Origin: Clostridiaceae bacterium
GTDB taxonomy: Bacteria; Bacillota; Clostridia; Acetivibrionales; Acetivibrionaceae
Reading direction: 5' to 3'
Assembly: GCA_012519925.1 (NCBI GenBank)
Contig: JAAYPF010000010.1
Span: forward strand, 1 to 46,761
Length of the DNA: 46,761 nucleotides
Below the pieces are notes generated by a model. The model was not told the origin of the DNA. It saw only the letters and a list, made by a program, of their open reading frames with translations, and did no database searches. Position numbers and translations under genes: made by a program. Each line of letters starts with the position of its first letter. The first letter of the stretch is position 1. Below are positions 8,715-17,983 of the stretch, one piece after another.

Positions 8715-9638
8715 CTATTTTTTCCCTAGTAGTACACGTTCTACTAATAATAAATTTGTTCGTATACTATTGACATATATCTCATTCTGTCTTAGTAATT
8801 TCAGTTTATATTTAAGTTTAGAATCAGAATTTGCTACTATCTCAAGTTCCTTAATTTTCTCTACACTTAGTCTGTTTTTATATAAACTAAGACAATACCT
8901 AGCAAGCGTCGCAGCAGACTCATCTGAAGTTCGTCTCATTATCTTTTTTTGCTGTTTAATAATATGTTTTATACTTAAATGTTTTTTTTGTACGCCAACT
9001 GCATTATTTCCATGTATCCTGTAAGAAAACAAAATCTTTGGAACATGAATTATTTCTCCAAATAAACATGCCATCAAGAGTACGTATACATCATGCATAG
9101 GAACATTTTTAGGTGAATTCTCTTTTAACAATTTCATTAGCTCCCAGTTAAATACCATTATACACCCAGGTATATTATTTGCCATTAATATTTTAAGCAC
9201 TGAATAATCTAACGGTTGTTTATAATTTTTTTCAAAAGTCACATTAAGATTTTTATCTACAATATTGTAATTAGATATACAGACACAAGGTTTAAAATTA
9301 TAATCATTCATTTTGCTTATAATAGTTATAGCCTTATCATCTGCCCAAAAATCATCTTGGTCACAAAAAGCATAATAATCTGTTATTGGAGCTTTATCTA
9401 TTAGATCCAAAAAACTTTTTTGAACACCTACATTATGACCAGTAATTACCTTTACTTCAAGAGGTAATTTAGATGTCAATGAATTTATCTTTTGAATAGT
9501 TCCATCTGTAGAACCATCATCCCGAACTAAAACTTTTATATCTAAATCGTCACTCACATTATTTGCTACACTTTCCAACTGTTGCTCTATATATTTCTCT
9601 CCATTATATGTAGACATTAATACAGTTAATGTTTTCAT
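8715..9638 (-). CDS. Family 2 glycosyltransferase, rhamnosyltransferase-like
   Basis: 307 residues, a GT-A fold. MSTYNGEKYIEQQLES starts the nucleotide-binding part, VRDDGSTDGT follows, and CDQDDFWADDK holds the DxD metal-binding motif. This combination is common in rhamnosyltransferases of capsule loci, and the dTDP-rhamnose genes are in the same operon, so rhamnose transfer is a fair guess. No membrane segment is evident. It probably acts at the inner face of the membrane on a lipid-linked intermediate. Confidence 0.8.
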   Translation of the reverse strand: MKTLTVLMSTYNGEKYIEQQLESVANNVSDDLDIKVLVRDDGSTDGTIQKINSLTSKLPLEVKVITGHNVGVQKSFLDLIDKAPITDYYAFCDQDDFWADDKAITIISKMNDYNFKPCVCISNYNIVDKNLNVTFEKNYKQPLDYSVLKILMANNIPGCIMVFNWELMKLLKENSPKNVPMHDVYVLLMACLFGEIIHVPKILFSYRIHGNNAVGVQKKHLSIKHIIKQQKKIMRRTSDESAATLARYCLSLYKNRLSVEKIKELEIVANSDSKLKYKLKLLRQNEIYVNSIRTNLLLVERVLLGKK

Positions 9639-9683
9639 TAATCTCCCTCACAACACTCATTAAAATAATATTCAAATAAATAG

Positions 9684-10790
9684 TTAATCACTAAACGCTT
9701 TTCGTAAATACTGATCCGTAGATTTACGATATAAGTCTAATTTCTCGTTTACATTTTTAAAATTAATTTTATTTTTAATTTTCTCAAAATCATTATAATC
9801 TGAAATCATTTGGTCTGTTAAAGAGAAATTCTCTAGTATATCTATTAAACGATCAGAAAAATTTTTAGGTGAAAAACAAAGAAACTGTTTGTTGAAATTG
9901 ATTGAAAATGCTGTTCCATGAAAAGAATCCGTTAATACATATTCAGCATCATTAAACAACGTTAACCACTCACCAACAGATGGAAAGCAAAGAGTCTTTC
10001 CACAACGCAATACATGGTCGTATCTTGTTCCAATGCGAATAATAGGTAATCCGGTAATTCTTTGAACGTTCTTAGCATATTCATCCATCCTTTTATTGGT
10101 GTTTAATTGATAAATCAATATATATTTCCCTTTTACCGGATTAGTTTCAAATAGCTTTGACCAAAAATTCTTGTCAACCACCATTGTAGGATCGAGTACA
10201 AAATCTGCTTCATATCCCATTTCATTTAATAGCTTTATTCCATAATGTTCACGTAAGGAAAGATATTTGTACTTCTTAAAATATGGCTTCATCTCTTCCA
10301 ATTGTTTTGAAGTAAATTGAGTTGTACCAAAACTAGATGCGTAAGAAATACATCTTTTATTTTTAGGTACAAACTCCAAATAATATGCTGGCAGTATTCC
10401 TTTATTAGCATTAACATTCCACACCTGATCACTACCTGTACAATATATATCAGATTCTCTTATATTATTAGTAATATCATCAAAATGATAACAGACTTCC
10501 CCACTCAATTTAACTTTTTCTTTTAAAAATGAATCACATATCGTTGCGAACTTTTTAATAGACTTTGAAATTACAGCTGTATATGTCAACTTCTTAGCAA
10601 GATTTTTGCTATTACCTAAAGTCCTCTCTATCAACCATTTTGTAAAATTTTCATCATTACTATCTTCACGTACATAGTTAACTACTTCTGTTTCAGCTCC
10701 ATATTCTTTGAATTTCTCTTGTGTAGCATATGTTTGTAACACAGATCCATAATTTCTATATCCATGTACCGTAATTAATGATATTTTCAT
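9684..10790 (-). CDS. Polysaccharide pyruvyl transferase family protein (copy 2)
   Basis: 368 residues with the same landmarks as the copy at 6356 to 7402: an N-terminal GYRNYGSVLQTYAT segment, TGSDQVWNVN in the middle and TDSFHGTAFSINF near the C-terminus. The two copies are clearly diverged, so they may act on different sugars rather than being a recent duplication. It starts 8 nt after the end of the F420-dehydrogenase-like gene, a pairing seen in other clostridial polysaccharide loci. Confidence 0.85.
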   Translation of the reverse strand: MKISLITVHGYRNYGSVLQTYATQEKFKEYGAETEVVNYVREDSNDENFTKWLIERTLGNSKNLAKKLTYTAVISKSIKKFATICDSFLKEKVKLSGEVCYHFDDITNNIRESDIYCTGSDQVWNVNANKGILPAYYLEFVPKNKRCISYASSFGTTQFTSKQLEEMKPYFKKYKYLSLREHYGIKLLNEMGYEADFVLDPTMVVDKNFWSKLFETNPVKGKYILIYQLNTNKRMDEYAKNVQRITGLPIIRIGTRYDHVLRCGKTLCFPSVGEWLTLFNDAEYVLTDSFHGTAFSINFNKQFLCFSPKNFSDRLIDILENFSLTDQMISDYNDFEKIKNKINFKNVNEKLDLYRKSTDQYLRKAFSD

Positions 10791-10798
10791 AACCTACC

Positions 10799-11812
10799 TC
10801 ACCTATTTTTTAATTTTCTATAAGTATTGATTAATGGTGTTTTTCGTATATATTTTTTTATTGAAAAAATAATTTTATATTTTAATCCATATCCTAAATA
10901 TTTTTTGACTATATCATCAAAAGAAGCTGTTTTATAATCACTCCAAAAGGAATCATATCCATTAGGTTCTTCTGTTGGTCTTTGCAAATTGTGCTGATAG
11001 TTAATGAAATTACTACAATTTATTTTTTCAATAACTACTTCATTACTTTCACTATCCATTTCATTTATTAAATGTTTACCACTTTCTGTATTCACTAAAA
11101 CTAAAGTAACTCCTTTTTTTGAAGGGAAAGATGACCTTATATTTTCAATTCCCCAAAAATCTCCAATTGTTATATCTCCTTCGCGATTCATATTAGAATA
11201 TTTGCACGAAAAACATCCTTTTGATATACTATATCTCTTCAAAAACAGTCTAGAAAAAACAGAAGTATCACTAGTATTCTTTAAACTTTTTCCATTTTCA
11301 AAACAGGCTAATGCAGGATATGCCTTCCATCCCTCTCTCTTAAAACGAAAACAATATTTCCTCAATAGCGATCCATTTTTAGCTTCTAACCACTTTTTAT
11401 AATCCCTCCAAATTATAGGTTTAGGTGTGCCATGGCAAATAATGTCCACTAAAAACAATTTTTTTCGATCAACTTTACGTATATCAAGATACTTCTTCAA
11501 ACTACTAACCTGACACGGTGTACCAGAAAACAACACTGCTGCACCTTCTTTTATCTTTGTCTCAATATCTAGATAAACCCTTTTACAATTGCTTTTTACA
11601 TATTTTGATCCTTGGAAAGCTTCGCACTCCTTTAGTGTAGAAACTCCTTTATGTATGACATCTAAATTTTCATCAAAAGTTGCCCCATAAACGTAACCTT
11701 TTTCATTTTTACATTTATTGAAAAACACTTTACAAAAGCCTATAAAAGCTGCTCCTGATGAACTTTTCATGACTTCCTCATCTAATCCTTTATAAGCATA
11801 TATTTCTCTCAT
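10799..11812 (-). CDS. F420 hydrogenase/dehydrogenase beta-subunit-like protein (second copy)
   Basis: 337 residues. It has FSGTPCQVSSLK, VDIICHGTPKP, CFSCKYSN and ITIGDFWGIE, the same order of motifs as the protein at 2367 to 3341. It begins directly with the FrhB-like part and lacks the N-terminal ferredoxin module often fused in this family. Only one separate ferredoxin-like gene is present (1814 to 2329), so the two proteins may share it. Its immediate partner is the pyruvyl transferase 8 nt downstream. The reaction is unknown. Confidence 0.75.
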   Translation of the reverse strand: MREIYAYKGLDEEVMKSSSGAAFIGFCKVFFNKCKNEKGYVYGATFDENLDVIHKGVSTLKECEAFQGSKYVKSNCKRVYLDIETKIKEGAAVLFSGTPCQVSSLKKYLDIRKVDRKKLFLVDIICHGTPKPIIWRDYKKWLEAKNGSLLRKYCFRFKREGWKAYPALACFENGKSLKNTSDTSVFSRLFLKRYSISKGCFSCKYSNMNREGDITIGDFWGIENIRSSFPSKKGVTLVLVNTESGKHLINEMDSESNEVVIEKINCSNFINYQHNLQRPTEEPNGYDSFWSDYKTASFDDIVKKYLGYGLKYKIIFSIKKYIRKTPLINTYRKLKNR

Positions 11813-11839
11813 TAATAATCACCCATCTATTCATCAATA

Positions 11840-12925
11840 TTATTGCAAATAGATATTAACCAATTTTTTTCTCTCTAATTGGATGCTATATCCTCTTTTT
11901 TCTACTTCTATACTATTCTCTGTACTTAACTCTTTCCTATCGTGTTTATTATTTATTGTTAAGTCTACAACCTCAAACCAATCATCAACAGAATTCTTTA
12001 AGTCTATTCTATAGTAAGCACTTGTCATTTGAGCCTCTTCTGGCACTTTAGATGATACACAACACGGTAATCCTGTGGCTTGTGCCTCAATTAAAACTAT
12101 CCCTAAACCTTCCCATTTTGATGGAAAAACAAAACAATCCATACCACACATAATATTTTCTATATCATTCCTTTTACCTAGAAATATAACTGAATCTGTT
12201 AATTGCAGATCATTCACTTTAGTTCTAATTTCATTTTCTAAAACTCCACCACCTACTAAAAGAAGTTTAGAATGAGGATGTTTTTTATGAAATTGAGCAA
12301 ATATATTAACAAGAAAATTGTGATTTTTTTGTTCATTAAAATGTCCAACATGTCCAAGGACAATTTCGTTTTCCAATATATTTAACTCTTTCCTAATGTT
12401 ATATCTTTTGTTTTCATTAAAAGAAAATTTACCTAGATCAATTGCATTCGTCATAACTACAAAACTATTATTTCCATACATCCATTTACCAGAATCAATA
12501 GAACATGCTAATCTATCTGTACAGCTAAAAATAAATAATGGTCGTAATATTCGATTTAACATCATATGTTCACAAGTTGTATTATGACAATGTGCAATTC
12601 TTTTTTTTATTCCATGCAAACGTGCCAAAAATAATTCTATAGCCATCAATGAACTATTACCGTGAACATGCACAACATCATAATTATTCTTAAGTATTTT
12701 ATTTAGAGTTAAATAGTATTTATATGGAGATCTCTTTTTCCCCGGAATTTCATAATATGTCAATTTTAATTCATCTAATTCATTACGGAATTGATCATGA
12801 ATTTCAAAAGCAGCATATTCAATTATAAGATTGTTATCATTTACAGCATAACAATAATTCCTTATAAATGAGACAATTCCTGTATAATCATAATGATTAG
12901 TATTAATTACTAGAACTTTTTTCAA
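11840..12925 (-). CDS. GT4 family glycosyltransferase
   Basis: 361 residues, GT-B fold. The N-terminal half has VVHVHGNSSLM and the C-terminal half has GHVGHFNEQKNH, LLVGGGVLE and FVFPSKWEGLGIVLIEAQATG, with the conserved EX7E-type ending of GT4 enzymes. Closest in pattern to EpsF/CapM-like transferases. It is part of the polysaccharide operon, 31 nt after the Alg13-like gene. Specificity is unknown. Confidence 0.85.
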   Translation of the reverse strand: MKKVLVINTNHYDYTGIVSFIRNYCYAVNDNNLIIEYAAFEIHDQFRNELDELKLTYYEIPGKKRSPYKYYLTLNKILKNNYDVVHVHGNSSLMAIELFLARLHGIKKRIAHCHNTTCEHMMLNRILRPLFIFSCTDRLACSIDSGKWMYGNNSFVVMTNAIDLGKFSFNENKRYNIRKELNILENEIVLGHVGHFNEQKNHNFLVNIFAQFHKKHPHSKLLLVGGGVLENEIRTKVNDLQLTDSVIFLGKRNDIENIMCGMDCFVFPSKWEGLGIVLIEAQATGLPCCVSSKVPEEAQMTSAYYRIDLKNSVDDWFEVVDLTINNKHDRKELSTENSIEVEKRGYSIQLERKKLVNIYLQ

Positions 12926-12956
12926 CAGATAACCTCCAAAAAACCAAATTACTTGC

Positions 12957-13445
12957 TTATTTGTTATTAATTGTATCTAAATACTCCTCTATACTCTTAA
13001 TTATTGTATTTGTGTTAGAGACATATTTACATAATTCTACATTTTCAACTTGTCTTAAACACTCACCTAAGTTTTCTAGTTCGTAACATGCAGCAATAAT
13101 ACCCATACCGTCAAACTGATTAAGTATTTGTAATTGATGGTCATCAACATGCTCTCCATATTTTGCTAATCGAGGAACTGCTACTACTTTTTTTCCAGCT
13201 TTTACAGCACCAATTATTGCTCCTGTACCTCCATGGGTAATTACAATATCACTTTTTTTCATCCAATTAGCAAATTCATCTCTATCTAAAAAATTCTTGC
13301 CCTCATAATACTTAGGTCGATATTCGCTATACCCATACTGTGCGAAAACATCTTCACAAATAAGACTTTCTTCAACTAACTTATCAATTTTTTCTAAAAG
13401 TCTATCAAATTGAAATTTTTGTGAACCTAAAGTTATAAATATCAT
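12957..13445 (-). CDS. Alg13/PssE-like glycosyltransferase subunit
   Basis: 162 residues corresponding to the C-terminal, donor-binding half of a GT-B (GT28-type) enzyme. Landmarks are IFITLGSQKFQFDRL at the start and ITHGGTGAIIGAVKAGKK, then VPRLAKYGEHVDDHQ, at the UDP-sugar site. It is the partner of the Alg14-like gene just upstream (13455). In known pairs (Alg13/Alg14, PssE/PssD, Cps14G/F) the membrane-bound partner recruits this catalytic half. The sugar added is often the second residue of the repeat unit. Confidence 0.85.
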   Translation of the reverse strand: MIFITLGSQKFQFDRLLEKIDKLVEESLICEDVFAQYGYSEYRPKYYEGKNFLDRDEFANWMKKSDIVITHGGTGAIIGAVKAGKKVVAVPRLAKYGEHVDDHQLQILNQFDGMGIIAACYELENLGECLRQVENVELCKYVSNTNTIIKSIEEYLDTINNK

Positions 13446-13454
13446 TTTTTTCTC

Positions 13455-13943
13455 CTAGTATATACCACCCAAATATATTGCTTTGGGATAGATTTCTTTC
13501 ATGCTTTCCCATTGTACATAAAACTGGTCCGCATATTTATAAAGTAATTTCCCGCTTTGTGTTGCAGATGTAATTTTTGCAAATGACTCAATGTAAATCA
13601 ATTTCTTACCAAAAGCTTTTGCAACAAGGCAAATTGGAATCATAGCCAATACCCCAGTACAAATTATGACATCTGGTCGTTCCTTCAAATATATCGCTAA
13701 AGATTTTATTGAAATCGCAATTAACTTTAAATAGCAAAGTTTTTCCTTTCTATTAACCTGCATTACATAATATGTTTTTTTTCCTTCAAGTTTTGCCTTA
13801 TATTTTGTCTTTTCAGTCATTATGAAACTATCATATTTCCCCATTAGTGGTTTCAACATCATTAATTGCTCATAATGCCCACCGGAAGATGCAGCAAAAC
13901 ATATTTTCAATTTCGATTCCTTTTCGCTCATTTTGTCAGTCAA
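13455..13943 (-). CDS. Alg14/PssD-like glycosyltransferase subunit
   Basis: About 162 residues, the N-terminal acceptor-binding half of the split enzyme completed by the gene at 12957 to 13445. It has CFAASSGGHYEQLMML near the N-terminus, a long helix (KLIAISIKSLAIYL) and DVIICTGVLAMIPICLVAKA, which fits membrane association. The start is uncertain: a TTG at 13943 or an ATG at 13931 are both possible and neither has a strong ribosome binding site. It lies about 11 nt after the UDP-glucose dehydrogenase gene. Confidence 0.82.
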   Translation of the reverse strand: MTDKMSEKESKLKICFAASSGGHYEQLMMLKPLMGKYDSFIMTEKTKYKAKLEGKKTYYVMQVNRKEKLCYLKLIAISIKSLAIYLKERPDVIICTGVLAMIPICLVAKAFGKKLIYIESFAKITSATQSGKLLYKYADQFYVQWESMKEIYPKAIYLGGIY

Positions 13944-13954
13944 CTCAACTTTCG

Positions 13955-15196
13955 TTAGTCTCTTCTAAATAAATCTCTCGTGTACACTTTACTCTCAACA
14001 TCAGCCAATTCATCACTAAATCGATTTGCAATAATAGCATCACTCATATCCTTAAATTTTTGCAAATCATTGACTACTTTACTCCCAAAGAAGGTACTGC
14101 CATTTTCCAAATTAGGCTCATAAATTACTACTTCTGCCCCCTTTGCTTTAATTCGCTTCATCACTCCCTGAATTGAACTCTGGCGGAAGTTATCACTATC
14201 TGCTTTCATAGCTAAACGGTATACACCAATTACAACCTTCTTTTCACGACTCACATCATAGCCGGTGTTTTCATCATATGAGTAATAGCCCGCTTTCTCC
14301 AACACACGGCTTGCAATAAAGTCTTTTCTGGTACGATTTGCTTCAACAATAGCATTCATAATGCTTTGTGGAACATCATTATAATTAGCCAACAATTGTT
14401 TTGTATCTTTAGGCAGACAATATCCCCCATAACCAAAAGACGGGTTATTATAGTGAGTACCAATACGGGGATCTAATCCGATTCCTTCAATAATTTGTTG
14501 TGTATTAAGACCTCTCATTTCAGCGTATGTGTCCAGCTCATTAAAGTATGCTACACGTAATGCTAGATATGTATTTGCAAAAAGCTTTACTGCTTCTGCT
14601 TCAGTTAAATCAGTAAATAGTACCGGAATATCTTTTTTAATAGCTCCTTCTCTCAAAAGATCAGCAAACTCTTTTGCTTTTATCACTAAGCGTTCATCGT
14701 CCCAAGGTGCACCTACTATTATTCTACTCGGGTAGAGGTTGTCATACAAAGCACGTCCTTCTCTTAAAAATTCAGGGCTAAATAAAATATTATTTGATCC
14801 TAACTTTTCACGAATACTTTTTGTATACCCAACAGGTACTGTAGATTTAATAACCATTATTGCGTTTGGATTTAATTTCATTACCTGTTCAATAACACTT
14901 TCTACTGAAGATGTATCAAAATAGTTTTTTACTGGATCATAATTTGTTGGTGTTGAAATTATAACAAAATCCGCCTCTTTGTATGCGCTGTCACCATCTG
15001 TTGTTGCTTTAAGATTAAGTTTATAGTTTGCTAAATATTCTTCAATTTCTTTGTCAACAATTGGTGAGACTCTATTATTTATTTTATTAACTTTTTCTTG
15101 AATAATATCTACTGCTGTAACTTGATTATGCTGTGCTAGTAGTACCGAATTTGATAATCCTACATATCCGGCTCCTGCAACTACAATATTAGACAT
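13955..15196 (-). CDS. ugd: UDP-glucose 6-dehydrogenase
   Basis: 413 residues from the ATG at 15196, preceded by GAGGTGA; a longer reading to 15244 lacks a site. NAD-binding [12 protein letters not shown] is at the N-terminus, STVPVGYT in the middle, and [14 protein letters not shown] holds the catalytic cysteine. The enzyme oxidises UDP-glucose to UDP-glucuronate, so the polymer probably contains a uronic acid. It is the first gene after the LoaP-like regulator and starts the assembly part of the operon. Confidence 0.93.
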   Translation of the reverse strand: MSNIVVAGAGYVGLSNSVLLAQHNQVTAVDIIQEKVNKINNRVSPIVDKEIEEYLANYKLNLKATTDGDSAYKEADFVIISTPTNYDPVKNYFDTSSVESVIEQVMKLNPNAIMVIKSTVPVGYTKSIREKLGSNNILFSPEFLREGRALYDNLYPSRIIVGAPWDDERLVIKAKEFADLLREGAIKKDIPVLFTDLTEAEAVKLFANTYLALRVAYFNELDTYAEMRGLNTQQIIEGIGLDPRIGTHYNNPSFGYGGYCLPKDTKQLLANYNDVPQSIMNAIVEANRTRKDFIASRVLEKAGYYSYDENTGYDVSREKKVVIGVYRLAMKADSDNFRQSSIQGVMKRIKAKGAEVVIYEPNLENGSTFFGSKVVNDLQKFKDMSDAIIANRFSDELADVESKVYTRDLFRRD

Positions 15197-15288
15197 AATT
15201 ACTTCACCTCGCTTGTATAATGTTAATCTTCTGTATGTAGCCATTATAAACTATATGATAAAAATTGCTCTAAATAATTAACACAAAC

Positions 15289-15825
15289 TTAATAACTACT
15301 ACACGTTACTTTATCAACAACCTCCAATGACACAGTTACAAATCTTACATCGCCCATAATCTCTATCTCAATTAAAGCTTCTTTCTTATGCCTGTTAACT
15401 TTTCTTACAACACTTTCTAAGCCCTTTAGAGGTCCTTCAAATACACGTATTATATCACCCTCAATGACACCATAAGATGCCTCAATACAATGTTCGTTAT
15501 TGCACAGATTTATCATCATATTTTTTTCGGATTCCTTCATAGAAATTTCTGTGTCAGAATACTTTAATAACCCGATAATATCGCTATAGCTGTTGATTAC
15601 AGTATTAATTTCCTTTATAAACTCTTGAGATGGTAACATAGACTCGATAAATACATAACCGGGAAACAACAATTTTATCTCTCTTTTTAAAATTCCTGCT
15701 TTTCGAAATAGTATTTCTTGCAATGGAATAAAAGGCAAAGATATCTCTTCATCTAGCTGTTTACTTAAGAACTGCTCTATTTTTCTTTCTTTCCCCGATT
15801 TTACAAACATTACATACCAATACAT
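15289..15825 (-). CDS. loaP: NusG-family antitermination protein, LoaP type
   Basis: 178 residues from the ATG at 15825 (GAGGGG 9 nt upstream). The N-terminal NGN-like domain opens with WYVMFVKSGKERKIEQFL and contains LFPGYVFIES, both typical of NusG and its paralogues. The C-terminal part has VIEGDIIRVFEGPLKGLESV, the KOW motif. Position inside a long polysaccharide operon points to LoaP, the Firmicute NusG paralogue that promotes read-through of long biosynthetic operons. It sits between the rhamnose genes and ugd, and a structured leader precedes it. General NusG is excluded by context, since nusG lies by secE and ribosomal genes. Confidence 0.82.
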   Translation of the reverse strand: MYWYVMFVKSGKERKIEQFLSKQLDEEISLPFIPLQEILFRKAGILKREIKLLFPGYVFIESMLPSQEFIKEINTVINSYSDIIGLLKYSDTEISMKESEKNMMINLCNNEHCIEASYGVIEGDIIRVFEGPLKGLESVVRKVNRHKKEALIEIEIMGDVRFVTVSLEVVDKVTCSSY

Positions 15826-15983
15826 GAACAATTACCCCTCAATACATTTTTTCAATAGGCATAGCTTCGCCCCTTCACTTATCAAACTCAATAAGCTACA
15901 ATAACTCCCACTGTATATTCCCTATCTACTGATAACGTGACCCCCCAACGATTAACAGTCCATAAGTGCCTCACAAATACTCT
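15826..15983 (-). promoter_or_regulatory. Structured RNA leader upstream of loaP
   Basis: The gap between rfbA and loaP is unusually long for this tightly packed operon. On the minus strand it holds a long interrupted hairpin (15921 to 15966) followed by two short ones: CTTAT/ATAAG at 15878 to 15895 and GGC/GCC at 15858 to 15871. No T-tract follows any of them, so they are not ordinary terminators. I infer a loading or control site for the LoaP protein encoded next. No clear sigma-A promoter is seen. Confidence 0.5.
15921..15966 (-). ncRNA. Long interrupted hairpin with G-rich loop
   Basis: Reading the minus strand, CTTAT pairs with ATAGG (one wobble), then a GG/AG internal loop, ACTG with CAGT, a T/T mismatch, TAA with TTA, a bulged T, and CGT with ACG. 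This closes a 9-nt loop TGGGGGGTC. That gives 15 pairs in four blocks over 46 nt. Regular small internal loops and a G-run in the loop look like a protein-binding RNA rather than a terminator. LoaP is known to bind an RNA hairpin in leaders of its target operons; whether this matches that element is not something I can confirm. Confidence 0.55.
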
Positions 15984-16862
15984 CTATTTATCAAATACTT
16001 CCAATAAATTAGCTACATAATTTCCATATTCATTATTTAACTTATTATCTATAATATAATTCTTCAAATGATCTCTTGTAATAAAATTATTCTTTAACGC
16101 AATTTCTTCAAGACACGCTATATAAAGGCCTTGTCTTTCCTGAATGGTTTGAACAAAGTTTGAAGCCTTAAGTAGGTCTGTATGTGTTCCTGTATCAAGC
16201 CATGCCATACCTCTCCCAAATAACTCTACTTTTAACTTTCCCTCATTTAAATACGCCATGTTTAAATCGGTTATTTCCAGTTCTCCTCTTTGAGAAGGTT
16301 TTAAGTTTTTTGCAATATTCACTACTGTATTGTCGTAAAAATATAGACCCGGAACAGCATAGTTTGATTTTGGATTCTTTGGTTTTTCCTCTATGGATAT
16401 AACATTGTTATCCTTATCAAACTCGACAACACCATAGGCTGAAGGATTTTTTACATAATACCCGAAAATTGTTGCAGCTTCTTTTCTTTCTACAGCCTTT
16501 TCCAACATTTGATCAAAGGATTGACCATAAAATATATTGTCACCTAAAATCAGTGCAACGCTATCATCGCCAATAAACTCATCACCTATTATAAAGGCTT
16601 CTGCTAGTCCTTTTGGTTCAGGTTGTACAGCATAGGAAAAACGCACTCCTAAATTACTTCCATCTCCGAGAAGTCCTTCAAATAAGGGCAAATCCCTAGG
16701 AGTAGAAATTATCAGTATTTCGCGTATTCCTGACATCATAAGTACCGACAATGGATAATAAATCATCGGTTTGTCATATATTGGTAGGAGTTGCTTTGAA
16801 ATCCCTTTTGTTATGGGATGTAGACGCGTTCCTGCTCCCCCTGCTAGTACTATACCTTTCAT
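15984..16862 (-). CDS. rfbA: Glucose-1-phosphate thymidylyltransferase
   Basis: 292 residues, the usual length. The N-terminus has [20 protein letters not shown], the nucleotide-binding and catalytic signature of Rml[11 protein letters not shown] and [11 protein letters not shown] are further family landmarks. It makes dTDP-glucose from glucose-1-phosphate and dTTP, the first step to dTDP-L-rhamnose. It is last of the four rhamnose genes in transcription order. Confidence 0.96.
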   Translation of the reverse strand: MKGIVLAGGAGTRLHPITKGISKQLLPIYDKPMIYYPLSVLMMSGIREILIISTPRDLPLFEGLLGDGSNLGVRFSYAVQPEPKGLAEAFIIGDEFIGDDSVALILGDNIFYGQSFDQMLEKAVERKEAATIFGYYVKNPSAYGVVEFDKDNNVISIEEKPKNPKSNYAVPGLYFYDNTVVNIAKNLKPSQRGELEITDLNMAYLNEGKLKVELFGRGMAWLDTGTHTDLLKASNFVQTIQERQGLYIACLEEIALKNNFITRDHLKNYIIDNKLNNEYGNYVANLLEVFDK

Positions 16863-16887
16863 ATGTTCATACTCCCTTATATATTAT

Positions 16888-17982
16888 TTAAAAAACCCCG
16901 CTATTACTTTTTCCATACATTTGTTTGTAATATTCTTGATACTGCCCTGATGTAACATTTTCAATCCATTTTGTATTGTGAATGTACCACTTTATAGTCT
17001 CTACAATTCCCTGTTCAAATGCAGTCTCCGGAAGCCATCCTATCTCTGATGAAATTTTTTTAGGATCTATAGCATATCTTCTGTCATGACCTTTCCTATC
17101 TTTAACAAACTTTATAAGGTCATCGGAAATATTATTCATTCTTGGATCACTTTCCTCTAAAGTTTCCTTCACAGTTTTTATAATTGTCTTAATTATATCT
17201 ATATTTTGCCTCTCATTATGTCCACCAATATTATACACTTCACCAAGTTTACCATTATTTATAACTTGATCAATTGCAATACAATGATCTTCAACATAGA
17301 GCCAATCCCTTATGTTTTTACCGTCTCCATAGACAGGAAGTTCCTTACCGCTTAATACATTGTTAATTACTAGCGGAATTAACTTTTCAGGAAACTGAAA
17401 TCTTCCATAATTATTGCTACATCTTGTTATATTCACCGGCATTTTATAGGTATCATAATATGCTTTTACAATCATATCAGCAGCAGCTTTACTTGCAGAA
17501 TAAGGACTATGTGGGTCAATAGGAGTACTTTCAGTGAAGTATCCTTCATGTTCTAGCGAACCATACACCTCATCAGTAGATACCTGCAAAAATTTCTTAC
17601 CTGGTAAAAATGTTTCATCATCCTTTTCCCAACAGTTCTTTGCAATATTTAACAAACACTGAGTTCCTAAAACATTTGTCCTTACAAAGACTTCTGGATC
17701 TTTTATGCTCCTGTCTACATGGCTCTCTGCTGCGAAATTTACTACATAGTCTATATCATTATTCTTAAATATTTCCTCTATTCTTTCCTTATCACATATA
17801 TCAGCTTTTACAAAAGTATAATTTTTTCTATCTTCAAGCCCCTTCAAGTTTTCGAGGTTTCCTGCATATGTAAGCAAATCTACATTAATAATTCTTATAC
17901 TATCACCATACTTGTTTAACATACAGTGAATAAAATTTGAACCAATAAAACCAGCCCCACCTGTAACTAAATAAGTTTTCAT
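16888..17982 (-). CDS. rfbB: dTDP-glucose 4,6-dehydratase
   Basis: 364 residues. It has the SDR NAD-binding TGGAGFIGSNF, the catalytic STDEVYGSL and YSASKAAAD (Tyr-x3-Lys), and SHVDRSI. These are the marks of RmlB, which converts dTDP-glucose to dTDP-4-keto-6-deoxyglucose. It begins 1 nt after the rfbD stop, so the two are probably translationally coupled. Confidence 0.96.
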   Translation of the reverse strand: MKTYLVTGGAGFIGSNFIHCMLNKYGDSIRIINVDLLTYAGNLENLKGLEDRKNYTFVKADICDKERIEEIFKNNDIDYVVNFAAESHVDRSIKDPEVFVRTNVLGTQCLLNIAKNCWEKDDETFLPGKKFLQVSTDEVYGSLEHEGYFTESTPIDPHSPYSASKAAADMIVKAYYDTYKMPVNITRCSNNYGRFQFPEKLIPLVINNVLSGKELPVYGDGKNIRDWLYVEDHCIAIDQVINNGKLGEVYNIGGHNERQNIDIIKTIIKTVKETLEESDPRMNNISDDLIKFVKDRKGHDRRYAIDPKKISSEIGWLPETAFEQGIVETIKWYIHNTKWIENVTSGQYQEYYKQMYGKSNSGVF

Positions 17983-17983
17983 A

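Noticed and set aside
15216-15248. TATAATG/CATTATA inverted repeat in the ugd leader as a LoaP site
   Set aside because: The 19-nt loop and AT-only stem are what chance produces in DNA this AT-rich.
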